Source of the DNA: Streptomyces cavernicola
Lineage (GTDB): Bacteria; Actinomycetota; Actinomycetes; Streptomycetales; Streptomycetaceae
Direction: 5' to 3'
DNA length: 64,000 nucleotides
Assembly (NCBI RefSeq): GCF_029968035.1
Contig: NZ_JASCIQ010000010.1
Location: 147,691-211,690 of the forward strand
In this document: in pieces, positions 42,828-50,594 of the stretch
Numbering within the stretch: the stretch's first letter is position 1
Layout of the letters: the number at the start of each line of letters is the position of its first letter
Notes under the pieces: model-generated
Databases searched by the model: none
What the model saw: only the letters and a program-made list of their open reading frames with translations
Told to the model about the DNA's origin: nothing
Made by a program: the position numbers and the translations under genes

Positions 42828-43883
42828 CTAGCGCCTGGGCTCTTGGTCGGGGGAGCCGATCAGGAGTCGGGCGATCTCCGCCCGGCGCGCCGAGTCCTCC
42901 TGCCCGGCCGCGTGTTGGGTGAGGAAGATGGCGTTGAGCAGCTGGTCGGTGGGCCGGTGCGCGCCGCCGCTGTCCCGGGTGAAGAGGCTGAAGACATCGC
43001 TGTGCGTCTCGTCCGCCTGCTCGCCGAAGTGGGCCTGGACCATGGCCGCGAGGCGCTCGCCCTTGGGCGGTTCGAGGTTCAGGTGGATGCAGCGGCGCAG
43101 CAGCGCGGGCGGGAACTCGCGCTCGCCGTTGCTGGTCATCACGATGAACGGGAAGGCGTGGCAGCGCACTCTGCCGCCGGTCACGGTGACCGGCCGGCCG
43201 TCGTCGCTGAGCACGGTCACCTCGTCCCGGCCGTCGCGACCGGCGATGCGCTCCAGTTCGGGGATCGCGAACTCGCCTTCCTCGACGACGTTGAGGAGGT
43301 CGCCCGGCAGGTCGATGTCGCTCTTGTCCAGCTCGTCGATGAGCAGCACGCGCGGCTGCCTGCTGGGCAGCAGCGCGGTGCCGAGCGGGCCCAGCCTGAT
43401 GTACCGCCCGATGTCGCTCTTGGGGCGTCCCCGGGTGAGCGCGGCACGGGGCCGTCGCGGCCCCGCGGTGTGCGCGTCGAGCTGGGTGTCCTGGAGCCGG
43501 CCGATCGCGTCGTAGGCGTACAGGCCGTCCTTCAGTTCCGTGCGGCTGACGACGGGCCACTGCAGCACGCGGCCGAGCCCCAGCTCGTGCGCGACCGCGT
43601 GCGCGAGCGTGCTCTTGCCGGAGCCGGGGGCCCCGGTGACGAGGAGCGGTCGCCGCAAGTAGAGGGCCGCGTTGATGAGTTGGAGGGTGCGGTCGTCCTG
43701 GATGCGGAGCATCGGGTTGTCGCCGAGGCGGCGCAGGGAGGAGTGGTCGATGTCCGGGGCGCGGTCCTGTTCCGCGGGCGGCGGCGTGCCGTCGAAGCGG
43801 CGCCAGTGCGGCGCTTCGGGCAGGTCGGCGATGCGGTTCCGGGCGGGCTCCCCCGTCCCCCTGAAGATCAGCCAGTCGCTCAT
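42828..43883 (-). CDS. MoxR-type AAA+ ATPase
   Basis: 351 residues. Walker A GAPGSGKST (84-92), Walker B LLIDELDK (180-187), sensor-1 VMTSNGEREFPPALLRRC with arginine finger region, and a helical lid at the end. N-terminal 50 residues are extra (GTGEPARNRIADLPEAPHW). The insert near residue 140-160 (PRRPRAALTRGRPKSD) is basic. MoxR ATPases work with vWA proteins, here the next gene; the pair is coupled through a 5-nt gap. Ribosome-binding GAGGAG lies inside the preceding small gene. Confidence 0.9.
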   Translation of the reverse strand: MSDWLIFRGTGEPARNRIADLPEAPHWRRFDGTPPPAEQDRAPDIDHSSLRRLGDNPMLRIQDDRTLQLINAALYLRRPLLVTGAPGSGKSTLAHAVAHELGLGRVLQWPVVSRTELKDGLYAYDAIGRLQDTQLDAHTAGPRRPRAALTRGRPKSDIGRYIRLGPLGTALLPSRQPRVLLIDELDKSDIDLPGDLLNVVEEGEFAIPELERIAGRDGRDEVTVLSDDGRPVTVTGGRVRCHAFPFIVMTSNGEREFPPALLRRCIHLNLEPPKGERLAAMVQAHFGEQADETHSDVFSLFTRDSGGAHRPTDQLLNAIFLTQHAAGQEDSARRAEIARLLIGSPDQEPRR

Positions 43884-44059
43884 GGCTCGCTCCTCGTCAG
43901 CGTTCGATGGCTTGCCGCGCGCCGGCCGACGAGGGTGGCCCCCGCCCACAACGGGCCCCTGGAAATGTACCCGCAGCGGCCGCCGAAAATGACTGTTTCA
44001 AGCCATACCGCGCGCGCAGCGATGTGGCTGAAGTCGAGCCCTGCGTCTCCGGTGTTCAT
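43880..44059 (-). CDS. 59-residue coupled small protein between the protease and MoxR genes
   Basis: An ATG at 44059 overlaps the stop of the trypsin-like gene (ATGA) and its stop overlaps the ATG of the MoxR gene (ATGA), so it fills this gap exactly. The product starts MNTGDAGLDFSHIAARAVWL, continues ETVIFGGRCGYISRG and PLWAGATLVGRR, and ends with a basic, Thr-rich tail. It has one cysteine and a mildly hydrophobic middle, and no recognisable family. Reading frame phase and double coupling argue for a real gene rather than spacer; ribosome-binding sites of neighbours are contained in it. Confidence 0.65.
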   Translation of the reverse strand: MNTGDAGLDFSHIAARAVWLETVIFGGRCGYISRGPLWAGATLVGRRAASHRTLTRSEP

Positions 44060-46275
44060 GACGGCGAGTCCAGTGGTACGGGTGCGTCGTCGACCGGCCG
44101 GTCGTAGAGCAGCGCGAGCGCCGCGGCCGGGTTCGGTCCGGCGCCGTGCGCGATGTCGCGCCGCAACTGCCAGACGGCATGCGGCAGTTCGTCGGCCGTA
44201 CGACAGGATCCGCAGATGTCGTCCAGCTGTTCGTGCAGGGCCGTGCAGGCGTCGCTGCAGGGGCTGCGCTCGTGGCCCACGCCGTGCCACAGCGCGATGC
44301 CGTGGTCCTGGTCGATGACCGCGCCGAGCGCCTCCGCGCCGACCGGGTCGCCGGCCGACCTGCACAGCGTGGGCACCTCGCCGGGTGCGATCCGCTCGGC
44401 CGCTCTGCCCAGGGGTTTGCCCGCGGGCGGCAGCCGCACGGCACTGATCCGCTCGGCGGCGTGCAGGTCGCGCCAGCGGCTGCCCCGGCGGTCGCTGCGC
44501 TCCGGGTCCAGCTCGCGCAGCCGCATCAGACTGCGCACGACCACGGGCCGGTGCACGCCCAGCGGCTCCTTGGCGAGGTCCTGGTGCAGCGGGACGGTGT
44601 TGTTGAGCTGCCACTGGTGCACCGGCTCGTCGAAGTGGTCGTGCTGCAGGGCCACTTCGAGCGGTGCGGGCGAGCCGCCGAGGTCCGCCAGCTCGAAGGC
44701 GCGGGTCAGGGCGCCGCCCACTTCGTGCACCAGGTCGCGGTAGAGCGCGCCCGGACCGGCCTCGTTGTCGTCGAGCGGGGCGTCGTCATCGTCGGCGTGG
44801 TCGATGCGCACCGTCCAGTAGAAGCGGCGCTCCTGCTCGCCGAGCACCTCTTCGAGCTCCAGGACGACGATGGACCGCTCGCTGCCCGGGTGGGGGTACG
44901 CCACCGGTTCGACGGCGGTCTCCGGCGGCCGCACGTGCACCGCCTGCACCTCGGGTCCGGGGTGTGCGTGTCCGGTCGGGCCGCTCCCGCCGCCCATGTG
45001 CCCGTGGTCCGGCGCGGGCTCCGGACGCGGGAGCGGCACCGGCCGCCGCCTTCCGGGGAGCTGCTCCTCCCGTTCGTCCAGCCAGTGCGCCAGCTCGCCG
45101 GTGTCGAGCCCGGTGGACTCGGCGTACTCGGTCACCCGGCGCAGATAGCGCAGGAAGACCTCGGCTTCGAGGGGGCGGGCGCCGTCGTACAGCTCGCCGT
45201 GGCCGTCGCGCCAACTCTGCGGCGCGGGGTGGGAGTTGGAGAGCCAGCGCCGCCGCTTCGCCTGCCGCACGAGCACGTCGATCTCGCCGGGCTTCTCGCT
45301 CTCCGTGCCCTTGGGCAGGTCCCGGCGCAGGCGCGCGAGGTGGTAGAGGGCCGTGGACCGGTCCGTCGGCGACCAGAGGTCCGGCGCACCGCTGCGGCCT
45401 GCGGCGCGCGCCGCCTCCTCCTGCAGCGCCACCCAGCTGCCCGGCCGGTCGCGGCGCTCGTGGTGCCAGATGTCGTGGGCGGCGGCGACGTCCGCGTACA
45501 GCTCGCGGAAGCCGCGCATCGCCGTGATGTCGATGGCCGCGCCGCCGTACCCCTCCTGGCGTGCCTTCATCACACCGACGACGGCGCCGGCCTCCGGGGC
45601 GGCCACCGAGGAGCCGGACAGACCGGACTTGAACTGCGCCATCGGCTCGAACCGCCGCTCGCCGCCGTCCGCCACGTTGATCCTGGCAAGGACCTGGCGC
45701 ATCCGTGCGTCGCCGGATTCGCCGGGGTGGTAGCCGAGGACGAGTCGCTCGTCACCGAGGGGGCTTCCCGCCCAGTCGGCGATCCAGACGCACTCGTGCC
45801 GTCCGGCGAGGTCCTCGTCCTCCAGGCGCAGCAGGGCGAGGTCCTGCTCGAAGGGGATCTTGCCCGCCTTGCCGGCCGGCCAGAGCGTCTGCTCCAGTCG
45901 CGCCTCGGCCGGCGTGCTCGCGCCGACCACCGCACCCGTGACGCCGAAGCGCCCGCCCTGGAGCTGGGCCTGGGCCTGAGCCTGGGCCGGTTGCGGGAGA
46001 ACCACATGCGCGCAGGTGAGGATCCAGCCGGGCGCGACGAAGAACCCCGTCCCGAGAAGTCGAGTGCTCACCTTGGCCGCCGCGCCCTTGGACTGCGCCC
46101 CGTTGCTCCCCTTGGACTGCGCCCCGTTACTCCCCTTGGACTGCGCCCCATCGACCCCGTTGGCTCCGCCGGCCCCCTCGGCCCCGTTCCTCGGTGCGGG
46201 GATGTTCCTCGGTGCATGGATCTGGACGGTGGCGGCCTCGATCAACTGTGTGAGGGCCGCCGAAAGGTCAGGCAT
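44056..46275 (-). CDS. Trypsin-like peptidase with VMAP-type C-terminal region
   Basis: 739 residues. Residues 65-260 are a chymotrypsin-fold serine protease with the triad H90 (LTCAHVV), D145 (EQDLALLRL) and S220 in GLSGSS. A Gln/Ser/Lys/Gly-rich eight-residue repeat (NGAQSKGS) precedes it, encoded by a 24-nt tandem repeat near 46085-46155. A middle helical region (about 310-420) and a C-terminal domain with WTVRIDH, HDHFDEPVHQWQL, a Cys pair (CSDACTALHEQLDDICGSC) and WQLRRDIAHG resembles the vWA-MoxR-associated protein (VMAP) constant region. The protease is a plausible effector, released when the complex senses a trigger. Confidence 0.82.
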   Translation of the reverse strand: MPDLSAALTQLIEAATVQIHAPRNIPAPRNGAEGAGGANGVDGAQSKGSNGAQSKGSNGAQSKGAAAKVSTRLLGTGFFVAPGWILTCAHVVLPQPAQAQAQAQLQGGRFGVTGAVVGASTPAEARLEQTLWPAGKAGKIPFEQDLALLRLEDEDLAGRHECVWIADWAGSPLGDERLVLGYHPGESGDARMRQVLARINVADGGERRFEPMAQFKSGLSGSSVAAPEAGAVVGVMKARQEGYGGAAIDITAMRGFRELYADVAAAHDIWHHERRDRPGSWVALQEEAARAAGRSGAPDLWSPTDRSTALYHLARLRRDLPKGTESEKPGEIDVLVRQAKRRRWLSNSHPAPQSWRDGHGELYDGARPLEAEVFLRYLRRVTEYAESTGLDTGELAHWLDEREEQLPGRRRPVPLPRPEPAPDHGHMGGGSGPTGHAHPGPEVQAVHVRPPETAVEPVAYPHPGSERSIVVLELEEVLGEQERRFYWTVRIDHADDDDAPLDDNEAGPGALYRDLVHEVGGALTRAFELADLGGSPAPLEVALQHDHFDEPVHQWQLNNTVPLHQDLAKEPLGVHRPVVVRSLMRLRELDPERSDRRGSRWRDLHAAERISAVRLPPAGKPLGRAAERIAPGEVPTLCRSAGDPVGAEALGAVIDQDHGIALWHGVGHERSPCSDACTALHEQLDDICGSCRTADELPHAVWQLRRDIAHGAGPNPAAALALLYDRPVDDAPVPLDSPS

Positions 46276-46663
46276 CGGCTCCGCCGAGGTGCCAGGTGAG
46301 GGTGACCTGCACGGACGCCTTCGCCTCCCCCTCGGCGAGAATCGCGAACGCCCGGCCCGACTTCGTGCTCAGCTCGACGCCGAAGGTGATGGCGGCCTCG
46401 TCCGGGGCCACCTCCTTCGCCGCATCGAGCACGGAGGTGCCCACGCCCTTGATCAGCTCGCCGAGCTGCTCCAGCCTCGCGCCCGCGTTGTCGAGCACGC
46501 CGATGTCCTGGTCCTCGTACAGATCCGTGGGCGTGACCCGGGCCATGATCTGCCCCGCGCCGCCGGGCAGGGTGATGGGCCACACGCCCTGGGGCAGGGC
46601 GTCCGCCGGGATCGCCCCGTCCTGCTCCCCCGCCGTTTCGTCCGTCCACACGCTGTCCGCCAT
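46268..46663 (-). CDS. Trypsin-co-occurring (Trypco1 / CU044_2847-family) protein
   Basis: 131 residues; first gene of the operon, overlapping the trypsin-like gene by 8 nt. The end VAPDEAAITFGVELSTKSGR with FAILAEGEAKASVQVTLTWH matches the Trypco1 family, small beta-rich proteins regularly encoded with trypsin-like or other effectors in actinobacterial conflict operons. No enzymatic motif. It probably delivers or tethers the protease. A TAACCT box (plus 46744-46749, read on the minus strand) could be its -10. Confidence 0.82.
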   Translation of the reverse strand: MADSVWTDETAGEQDGAIPADALPQGVWPITLPGGAGQIMARVTPTDLYEDQDIGVLDNAGARLEQLGELIKGVGTSVLDAAKEVAPDEAAITFGVELSTKSGRAFAILAEGEAKASVQVTLTWHLGGADA

Positions 46664-46935
46664 GACGCCCCCGTCCGTACGCAGCCTCGACCTGCCGGTG
46701 CTCCCGCCAACTCCCTTGGCAGCACCGGCTCTTGATCTACGACGAGGTTAGCCACCGGGCCGGTTGCGGGCGACCCCTGTGGATAACTCCGTTCCGGCCG
46801 GTCAGGGGCTGGCTCGATCCGATCGGTCAGGGCGGGCTCGGTAAAGTGGACGGGGTTCCCAGGCCTTCCCCGAGGCCCCGGAGACCCGCACCACCACCGG
46901 CGCCGCTTGGGCGTGGCGACAGGAGCAGCAAGCAC
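46664..46935. promoter_or_regulatory. Divergent promoter region with an isolated DnaA-box-like sequence
   Basis: 272 nt between the conflict operon and the DUF6104 gene. TTATCCACA (minus strand, 46777-46785) matches the classical DnaA box. TAACCT on the minus strand (46744-46749) is a possible -10 box of the operon. Nothing else recognised. Confidence 0.4.
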
Positions 46936-47118
46936 ATGTACTTCACCGACCGAGGCATCGAAGAGCTGGAGAAGCGGCGCGGCGAGGAAGAGGTCACCTT
47001 CGAGTGGCTCGCCGAGCAGCTGCGGACGTTCGTCGACCTGAACCCGGACTTCGAGGTGCCGGTCGAGCGCCTCGCCACGTGGCTGGCCCGCCTGGACGAC
47101 GAGGACGAGGACGAGTAG
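46936..47118 (+). CDS. DUF6104-family small protein
   Basis: 60 residues; ATG with AGGAGCAG upstream. MYFTDRGIEELEKRRGEEEV and LADQL-type helix, then an acidic end DDEDEDE. Very conserved small protein of Streptomyces with no assigned function. The acidic C-terminal codons and the stop lie in a 28-nt direct duplication (47110-47165). Confidence 0.88.
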   Translation: MYFTDRGIEELEKRRGEEEVTFEWLAEQLRTFVDLNPDFEVPVERLATWLARLDDEDEDE

Positions 47119-47165
47119 CCGCCGTCCGGGTCCGGACGACGAGTAGCCGCCGTCCGGGTCCGGAC
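47110..47165. repeat. Perfect 28-nt direct duplication covering the DUF6104 stop codon
   Basis: The 28-nt unit beginning GACGAGTAGCCGCC at 47110 is repeated without change at 47138. It includes the end of the coding region and the TAG stop, so a second, non-functional copy of the gene end follows. Confidence 0.95.
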
Positions 47166-47172
47166 CAGGGGC

Positions 47173-47329
47173 CGCGCTGGTCGAGGGGCAGGCCAAGGAC
47201 CGCGCTGGTCGAGGGGCAGGCCAGGGACCGCGCTAGTCGAGGGGCAGGCCAGGGACCGCGCTAGTCGAGGGGCAGGCCAGGGACCGCGCTAGTCGAGGGG
47301 CAGGCCAGGGGCCGCGCTAGTCGAGGGGG
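47173..47329. repeat. Tandem 28-nt array covering the stop codon of the minus-strand gene
   Basis: Copies start at 47173, 47201, 47229, 47257 and 47285, with a partial one from 47313. The unit is CGCGCTAGTCGAGGGGCAGG followed by CCAGGGAC; the first two copies have CTGG in place of CTAG. The CTA in the last copy is the stop of the gene at 47317-48114. Confidence 0.95.
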
Positions 47330-48114
47330 CGCTGCATTTCCCGTACGAGGGCCAGGGCGCCGTGGACCAGCAGCAGCGCGCCCGCTGTCGTCAGGGCGGC
47401 ACTGTGGCGCCGTAGGCCCCAGAGCGTGAGCGGGAGGCCCGTCGCGAGCTGGGTCGCGGCCAGGGCGCGGGCGATCAACGTGCCGCCGTCGGGGGCGAGT
47501 TCGGCGCGTACGGCCTCGCGGAAGCCGGGCCACTCGACGGCCTCGGCGTCCGGGAGCGCGCGCACCGCCGAGCGCAGAGTTTCCGCGCTCGCGCCCGGAG
47601 CGAGGCCCGGGGGCGCGGCGAGTCCGGCACGGCCGAGGAGCGCGAGGAGGCCGCGCAGCCGGTCGTCGGCGCCGGCCGCCGGATCGGCCCGGGTCAGCGG
47701 TTCGAGCGACTGCATGTCGAGTACGGGGTCGAGGCCGAGCCGGGAGGCGAACGTACGCATCGCTTCGTCCTCGCCCACCGGGGTGCCGTCGGCGAGCCAC
47801 ACGTAGCCGACGCTGCGGTGGAAGCCCGAGGCGAGCGTGTAGCCGCTGCGGTCCGCGTCCCACCACAGCGCGAGCACCGGCCGGCCCGCGCCGACGGCGA
47901 GCGCGGTCGCCCAGCCCGCGAGGACCCGGTCGACGGGCTCGTCCTCCCGGGCCCACGGGACGCCGTCGGGCACCAGAACGCTCCACTCCGGTCCGGCCGG
48001 GGCGAGGTGGAAGCGCTCGCGCAGGAGCCCGGCGACGGGGCGGACGTCGACGGACGCGGCACGGCAGAACAGCAGCGCGCCGGGTGCTTGGGGCAGCTCG
48101 GGCGGGGATGACAC
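47317..48114 (-). CDS. Hypothetical protein with C-terminal membrane-like segments
   Basis: 265 residues from a GTG with a leaderless-type promoter (TAGCGT, six bases, GTG). The N-terminal 120 residues are soluble with LFCRAASVDVRPVAGLLRERF and a strand-rich core (PVLALWWDADRSGYTL). The last 40 residues include hydrophobic stretches (TGLPLTLWGLRRHSAALTTA) that may cross the membrane. No family is recognised. The stop is the last member of a tandem 28-nt array. Confidence 0.75.
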   Translation of the reverse strand: MSSPPELPQAPGALLFCRAASVDVRPVAGLLRERFHLAPAGPEWSVLVPDGVPWAREDEPVDRVLAGWATALAVGAGRPVLALWWDADRSGYTLASGFHRSVGYVWLADGTPVGEDEAMRTFASRLGLDPVLDMQSLEPLTRADPAAGADDRLRGLLALLGRAGLAAPPGLAPGASAETLRSAVRALPDAEAVEWPGFREAVRAELAPDGGTLIARALAATQLATGLPLTLWGLRRHSAALTTAGALLLVHGALALVREMQRPLD

Positions 48115-48120
48115 AGATCC

Positions 48121-48126
48121 ACGCTA
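48121..48126 (-). promoter_or_regulatory. -10 element TAGCGT, leaderless promoter (minus strand)
   Basis: TAGCGT, six bases (GGATCT), GTG at 48114 when read on the minus strand; no Shine-Dalgarno sequence. Confidence 0.5.
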
Positions 48127-48207
48127 GGGCAATTTGCCCGTACAAGCCCTGGTATGCCCCACCCCTGGAGACCAAGCCTCCCTCCAGCATCGGAGACTCG
48201 CCCACCC

Positions 48208-48234
48208 TTGACGCGTCACAACCGCGATATATCG
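48208..48234 (+). promoter_or_regulatory. Promoter with overlapping palindrome CGATATATCG
   Basis: TTGACG (48208-48213) is followed 15-16 nt later by an AT-rich TATATC within the perfect palindrome CGATATATCG (48225-48234). AT-rich ATATAT-type palindromes are typical PadR operators, and the PadR gene is in the same operon, so self-repression is likely. Confidence 0.6.
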
Positions 48235-48287
48235 TGTGTTACGCGCACGTCCGTGTGTCACGCGTACGCCTGAGGGAGGTCAGCAGC

Positions 48288-49364
48288 ATGGCGGAGACCG
48301 GCTGGGAGATCGCCGAACCGCAGAAGTCCGTTTTCGGCGATCCGGTGCGTTCACTGCACGTACGCCTCGTCAACGGCACCGTGAACGTGGTGGGCACCGA
48401 CGAGGACGCGGCCCGCCTTGAGGTGTCCGAGCTGGACGGGCCGCCGCTGCGTGTGACGCTGAAGGACGGCGCGCTCAGCGTCGCGTACGAGGACCTGCCC
48501 TGGAAGGGCTTCCTCAAGTGGCTGGACCCCAAGGGGTGGCGGCGGCATGCGGTGGTCTCGCTCGCGGTGCCGTCGGGCACGGCGGTCGAGGTGGGCACGG
48601 TCCGCGCGACCGCCACCGTGTCCGGGATCGCCGGGCGGACGAGCGTCAGGGGCGTGCACGGCGAGACCACCCTCGTCGGCCTCTCCGGCGACGTACGGGC
48701 GGAGACCGTCACCGGGAACGTCGAAGTGCAGGCCGTGACCGGGGACTTGAGGTTCACCTCGGTCTCCGGGGACCTGACCGTGGTCGCGGCCGGGCCGTCG
48801 GTGAAGGCGGACTCGGTCAGCGGCGACATGATCGTGGACGTGGACGCCGACGCGGCGAGCGGCGCGACGGGAGGCGGCGCCACGGAAGGCGGCACGACGG
48901 CACGCGGCGCCACGGACATCCGGCTCACCAGCGTCTCCGGCGAGATCGCGATCCGCCTTCCGCACCCGGCGGACGCCGTGGTCGAGGCGGACACCACGAG
49001 CGGTGCCGTCTCCAACGCCTTCGAGGACCTGCGGGTCGGCGGCGAGTGGGGCGCCAAGAGGATCACCGGCCGGCTCGGCGCGGGCACGGGCGCCCTCAAG
49101 GCCACGACCGTCTCCGGCGCCATCGCCCTCCTGCGCCGCCCCCAACCGGAGCCACAGGAGGAGCCACAGGAGAAGACGTACGAGAGCACGTACGAGGAGA
49201 CGTACGAGGAGAAGGAGGCGGGCGAGGCGGGCGAGACGCGCGAGGCGGGCGACGGCACCCCCGGCGCACCGCGGACACAAGCGGACGGGAAGAATCCTCC
49301 TTCGGACACGCCCCCGGCGGACACCCCGCCCGCCGGTGACAGCACGACCGGGAAGGTGCTCTGA
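48288..49364 (+). CDS. DUF4097-type beta-helix-like protein
   Basis: 358 residues; ATG with GGGAGG upstream. The core has repeating VSGD/TVTGNVEV/VSGDLTV-type strands typical of DUF4097, which folds as a parallel beta structure. An insert of Gly/Ala/Thr repeats (ATGGGATEGGTTARG) and a charged Pro/Glu tail (KTYESTYEETYEEKEAGE) follow. Such proteins are commonly encoded just before PadR regulators in actinobacteria. Next gene begins two bases later. Confidence 0.85.
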   Translation: MAETGWEIAEPQKSVFGDPVRSLHVRLVNGTVNVVGTDEDAARLEVSELDGPPLRVTLKDGALSVAYEDLPWKGFLKWLDPKGWRRHAVVSLAVPSGTAVEVGTVRATATVSGIAGRTSVRGVHGETTLVGLSGDVRAETVTGNVEVQAVTGDLRFTSVSGDLTVVAAGPSVKADSVSGDMIVDVDADAASGATGGGATEGGTTARGATDIRLTSVSGEIAIRLPHPADAVVEADTTSGAVSNAFEDLRVGGEWGAKRITGRLGAGTGALKATTVSGAIALLRRPQPEPQEEPQEKTYESTYEETYEEKEAGEAGETREAGDGTPGAPRTQADGKNPPSDTPPADTPPAGDSTTGKVL

Positions 49365-49365
49365 C

Positions 49366-50352
49366 ATGCCCCCCGTCTTCGCCCACGGCCGCCTGCGCCT
49401 CTACCTCCTGAAGCTCCTCGACGAGGCGCCGCGCCACGGCTACGAGGTGATCCGGCTCCTGGAGGAACGCTTCCAGGGCCTGTACGCGCCCTCGGCGGGC
49501 ACCGTCTACCCGCGCCTGGCCAAGCTGGAGGCCGAAGGCCTGGTCACACACGCCACCGAGGGCGGCCGCAAGGTCTACTCGATCACCGACGCGGGCCGCG
49601 CCGAACTGGCCCACCGCAGCGGCGAGTTGGCCGACCTGGAGCTGGAGATCCGCGATTCCGTCGCCGAGCTCGCCGCCGAGATCCGGGACGACGTCCGGGG
49701 CGCGGCCGGCGAGCTGCGGCGCGAGATGCGGGCGGCGGCGAGCGCGACCCGGCGCGGACACGGCACGTCCGGTGCGTCCGGTGCGTCTGCCCAGGCCGAG
49801 CCCGAGCCCGAAGCCTGGCGGGCGGCGAAGGAGGAGCTGCGCCGCGTCAAGCAGGAGTGGAAGGAGCAGGCCCGCCGCGCCAAGGACGAGTCGCGCCGCG
49901 CCCGCGAGGAGGCACAGCGCGCCCGCCGCCAGGCCAAGGAGGCCGAGGACGAGGCGCGCGACGAGGTGCAGCGGATCGCGAATCGCGTACAGGACCAGGT
50001 GCAGGACCACTTCGCGCGCGGGGACTGGCCGACGGGGCTGCGGGAGGGCCTCGCCGAGATCACCAAGGAGTTCGGCCGCTTCGGCAAGCCCCGCCCGGCC
50101 GACGCAGCGGAACCGAAGCCCGAGACCGAGACCGAGACTGGCGCGGCGGCCGAGCCGGAGTGGGCGCGGGCGGAATCCACCGGCGATCCGGCCCGCGACC
50201 TGGACCGCCTCCTGGACCGCTTCCGTGACGACATCCGCGACGCGGCCCGCGACAACGGGGTGAACGAGTCCCAACTCCGCGACGCCCGCCGCCACTTGTC
50301 CGCAGCGGCGGCGCACATCGGGGCGGTGCTGCGGGGGGTCGACGGAGGCTGA
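49366..50352 (+). CDS. PadR-family regulator with long coiled-coil extension
   Basis: 328 residues; the first 80 form the PadR winged helix (LRLYLLKLLDEAPRHGYEVI, PSAGTVYPRLAKLEAEGLV, GRKVYSITDAGRAEL). The remaining 250 residues are a highly charged coiled coil (about residues 145-215, EELRRVKQEWKEQARRAKDE pattern) and a helical C-terminal part. Usual PadR proteins have only 100-200 residues, so the extension is unusual. Two-base gap to the DUF4097 gene. Confidence 0.87.
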   Translation: MPPVFAHGRLRLYLLKLLDEAPRHGYEVIRLLEERFQGLYAPSAGTVYPRLAKLEAEGLVTHATEGGRKVYSITDAGRAELAHRSGELADLELEIRDSVAELAAEIRDDVRGAAGELRREMRAAASATRRGHGTSGASGASAQAEPEPEAWRAAKEELRRVKQEWKEQARRAKDESRRAREEAQRARRQAKEAEDEARDEVQRIANRVQDQVQDHFARGDWPTGLREGLAEITKEFGRFGKPRPADAAEPKPETETETGAAAEPEWARAESTGDPARDLDRLLDRFRDDIRDAARDNGVNESQLRDARRHLSAAAAHIGAVLRGVDGG

Positions 50353-50367
50353 CGCCTCCGGCGGGCT

Positions 50368-50590
50368 TCTTCCCCTCCCCGCCCCTTCCCGAAAGTCCTG
50401 CGGACGGCTTCGGGGGCTGCGCCCCGGCCCCCGCCGGTTCTTCGGCCGGCCCGCCGTCGTGGCTGGTCGCGCAGTTCCCCGCGCCCCTGAAAACCAGCCC
50501 CTCCGGCGCTTGAGGAGGCCCGTCCGGCGAGGCCACGCGGCGACAGCCGCACATCGGATACCGCGGGAAGGGGCGGGTAGGGGAAAAAGC
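50368..50590. repeat. Complete copy of the intergenic module, internal element inverted
   Basis: Left end CCCCGCCCCTTCCCGAAA (about 50378-50395), internal element in inverted orientation (GCGCAGTTCCCCGCGCCCC near 50470-50488), box CTCCGGCGCTTGAGGAG and right end GGGAAGGGGCGGGTAGGGGAAA. It separates the PadR gene from the convergent oxidoreductase gene and probably ends transcription of both. Confidence 0.88.
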
Positions 50591-50594
50591 AACC

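Noticed and set aside
34411..46663. Horizontal island with integrase and att sites around the conflict operon
   Set aside because: No integrase, tRNA gene or direct repeat pair was seen at either edge, so mobility is not claimed.
46664..46935. Replication origin around the DnaA-box match
   Set aside because: Only one box is present and there is no dnaA, dnaN or AT-rich cluster.
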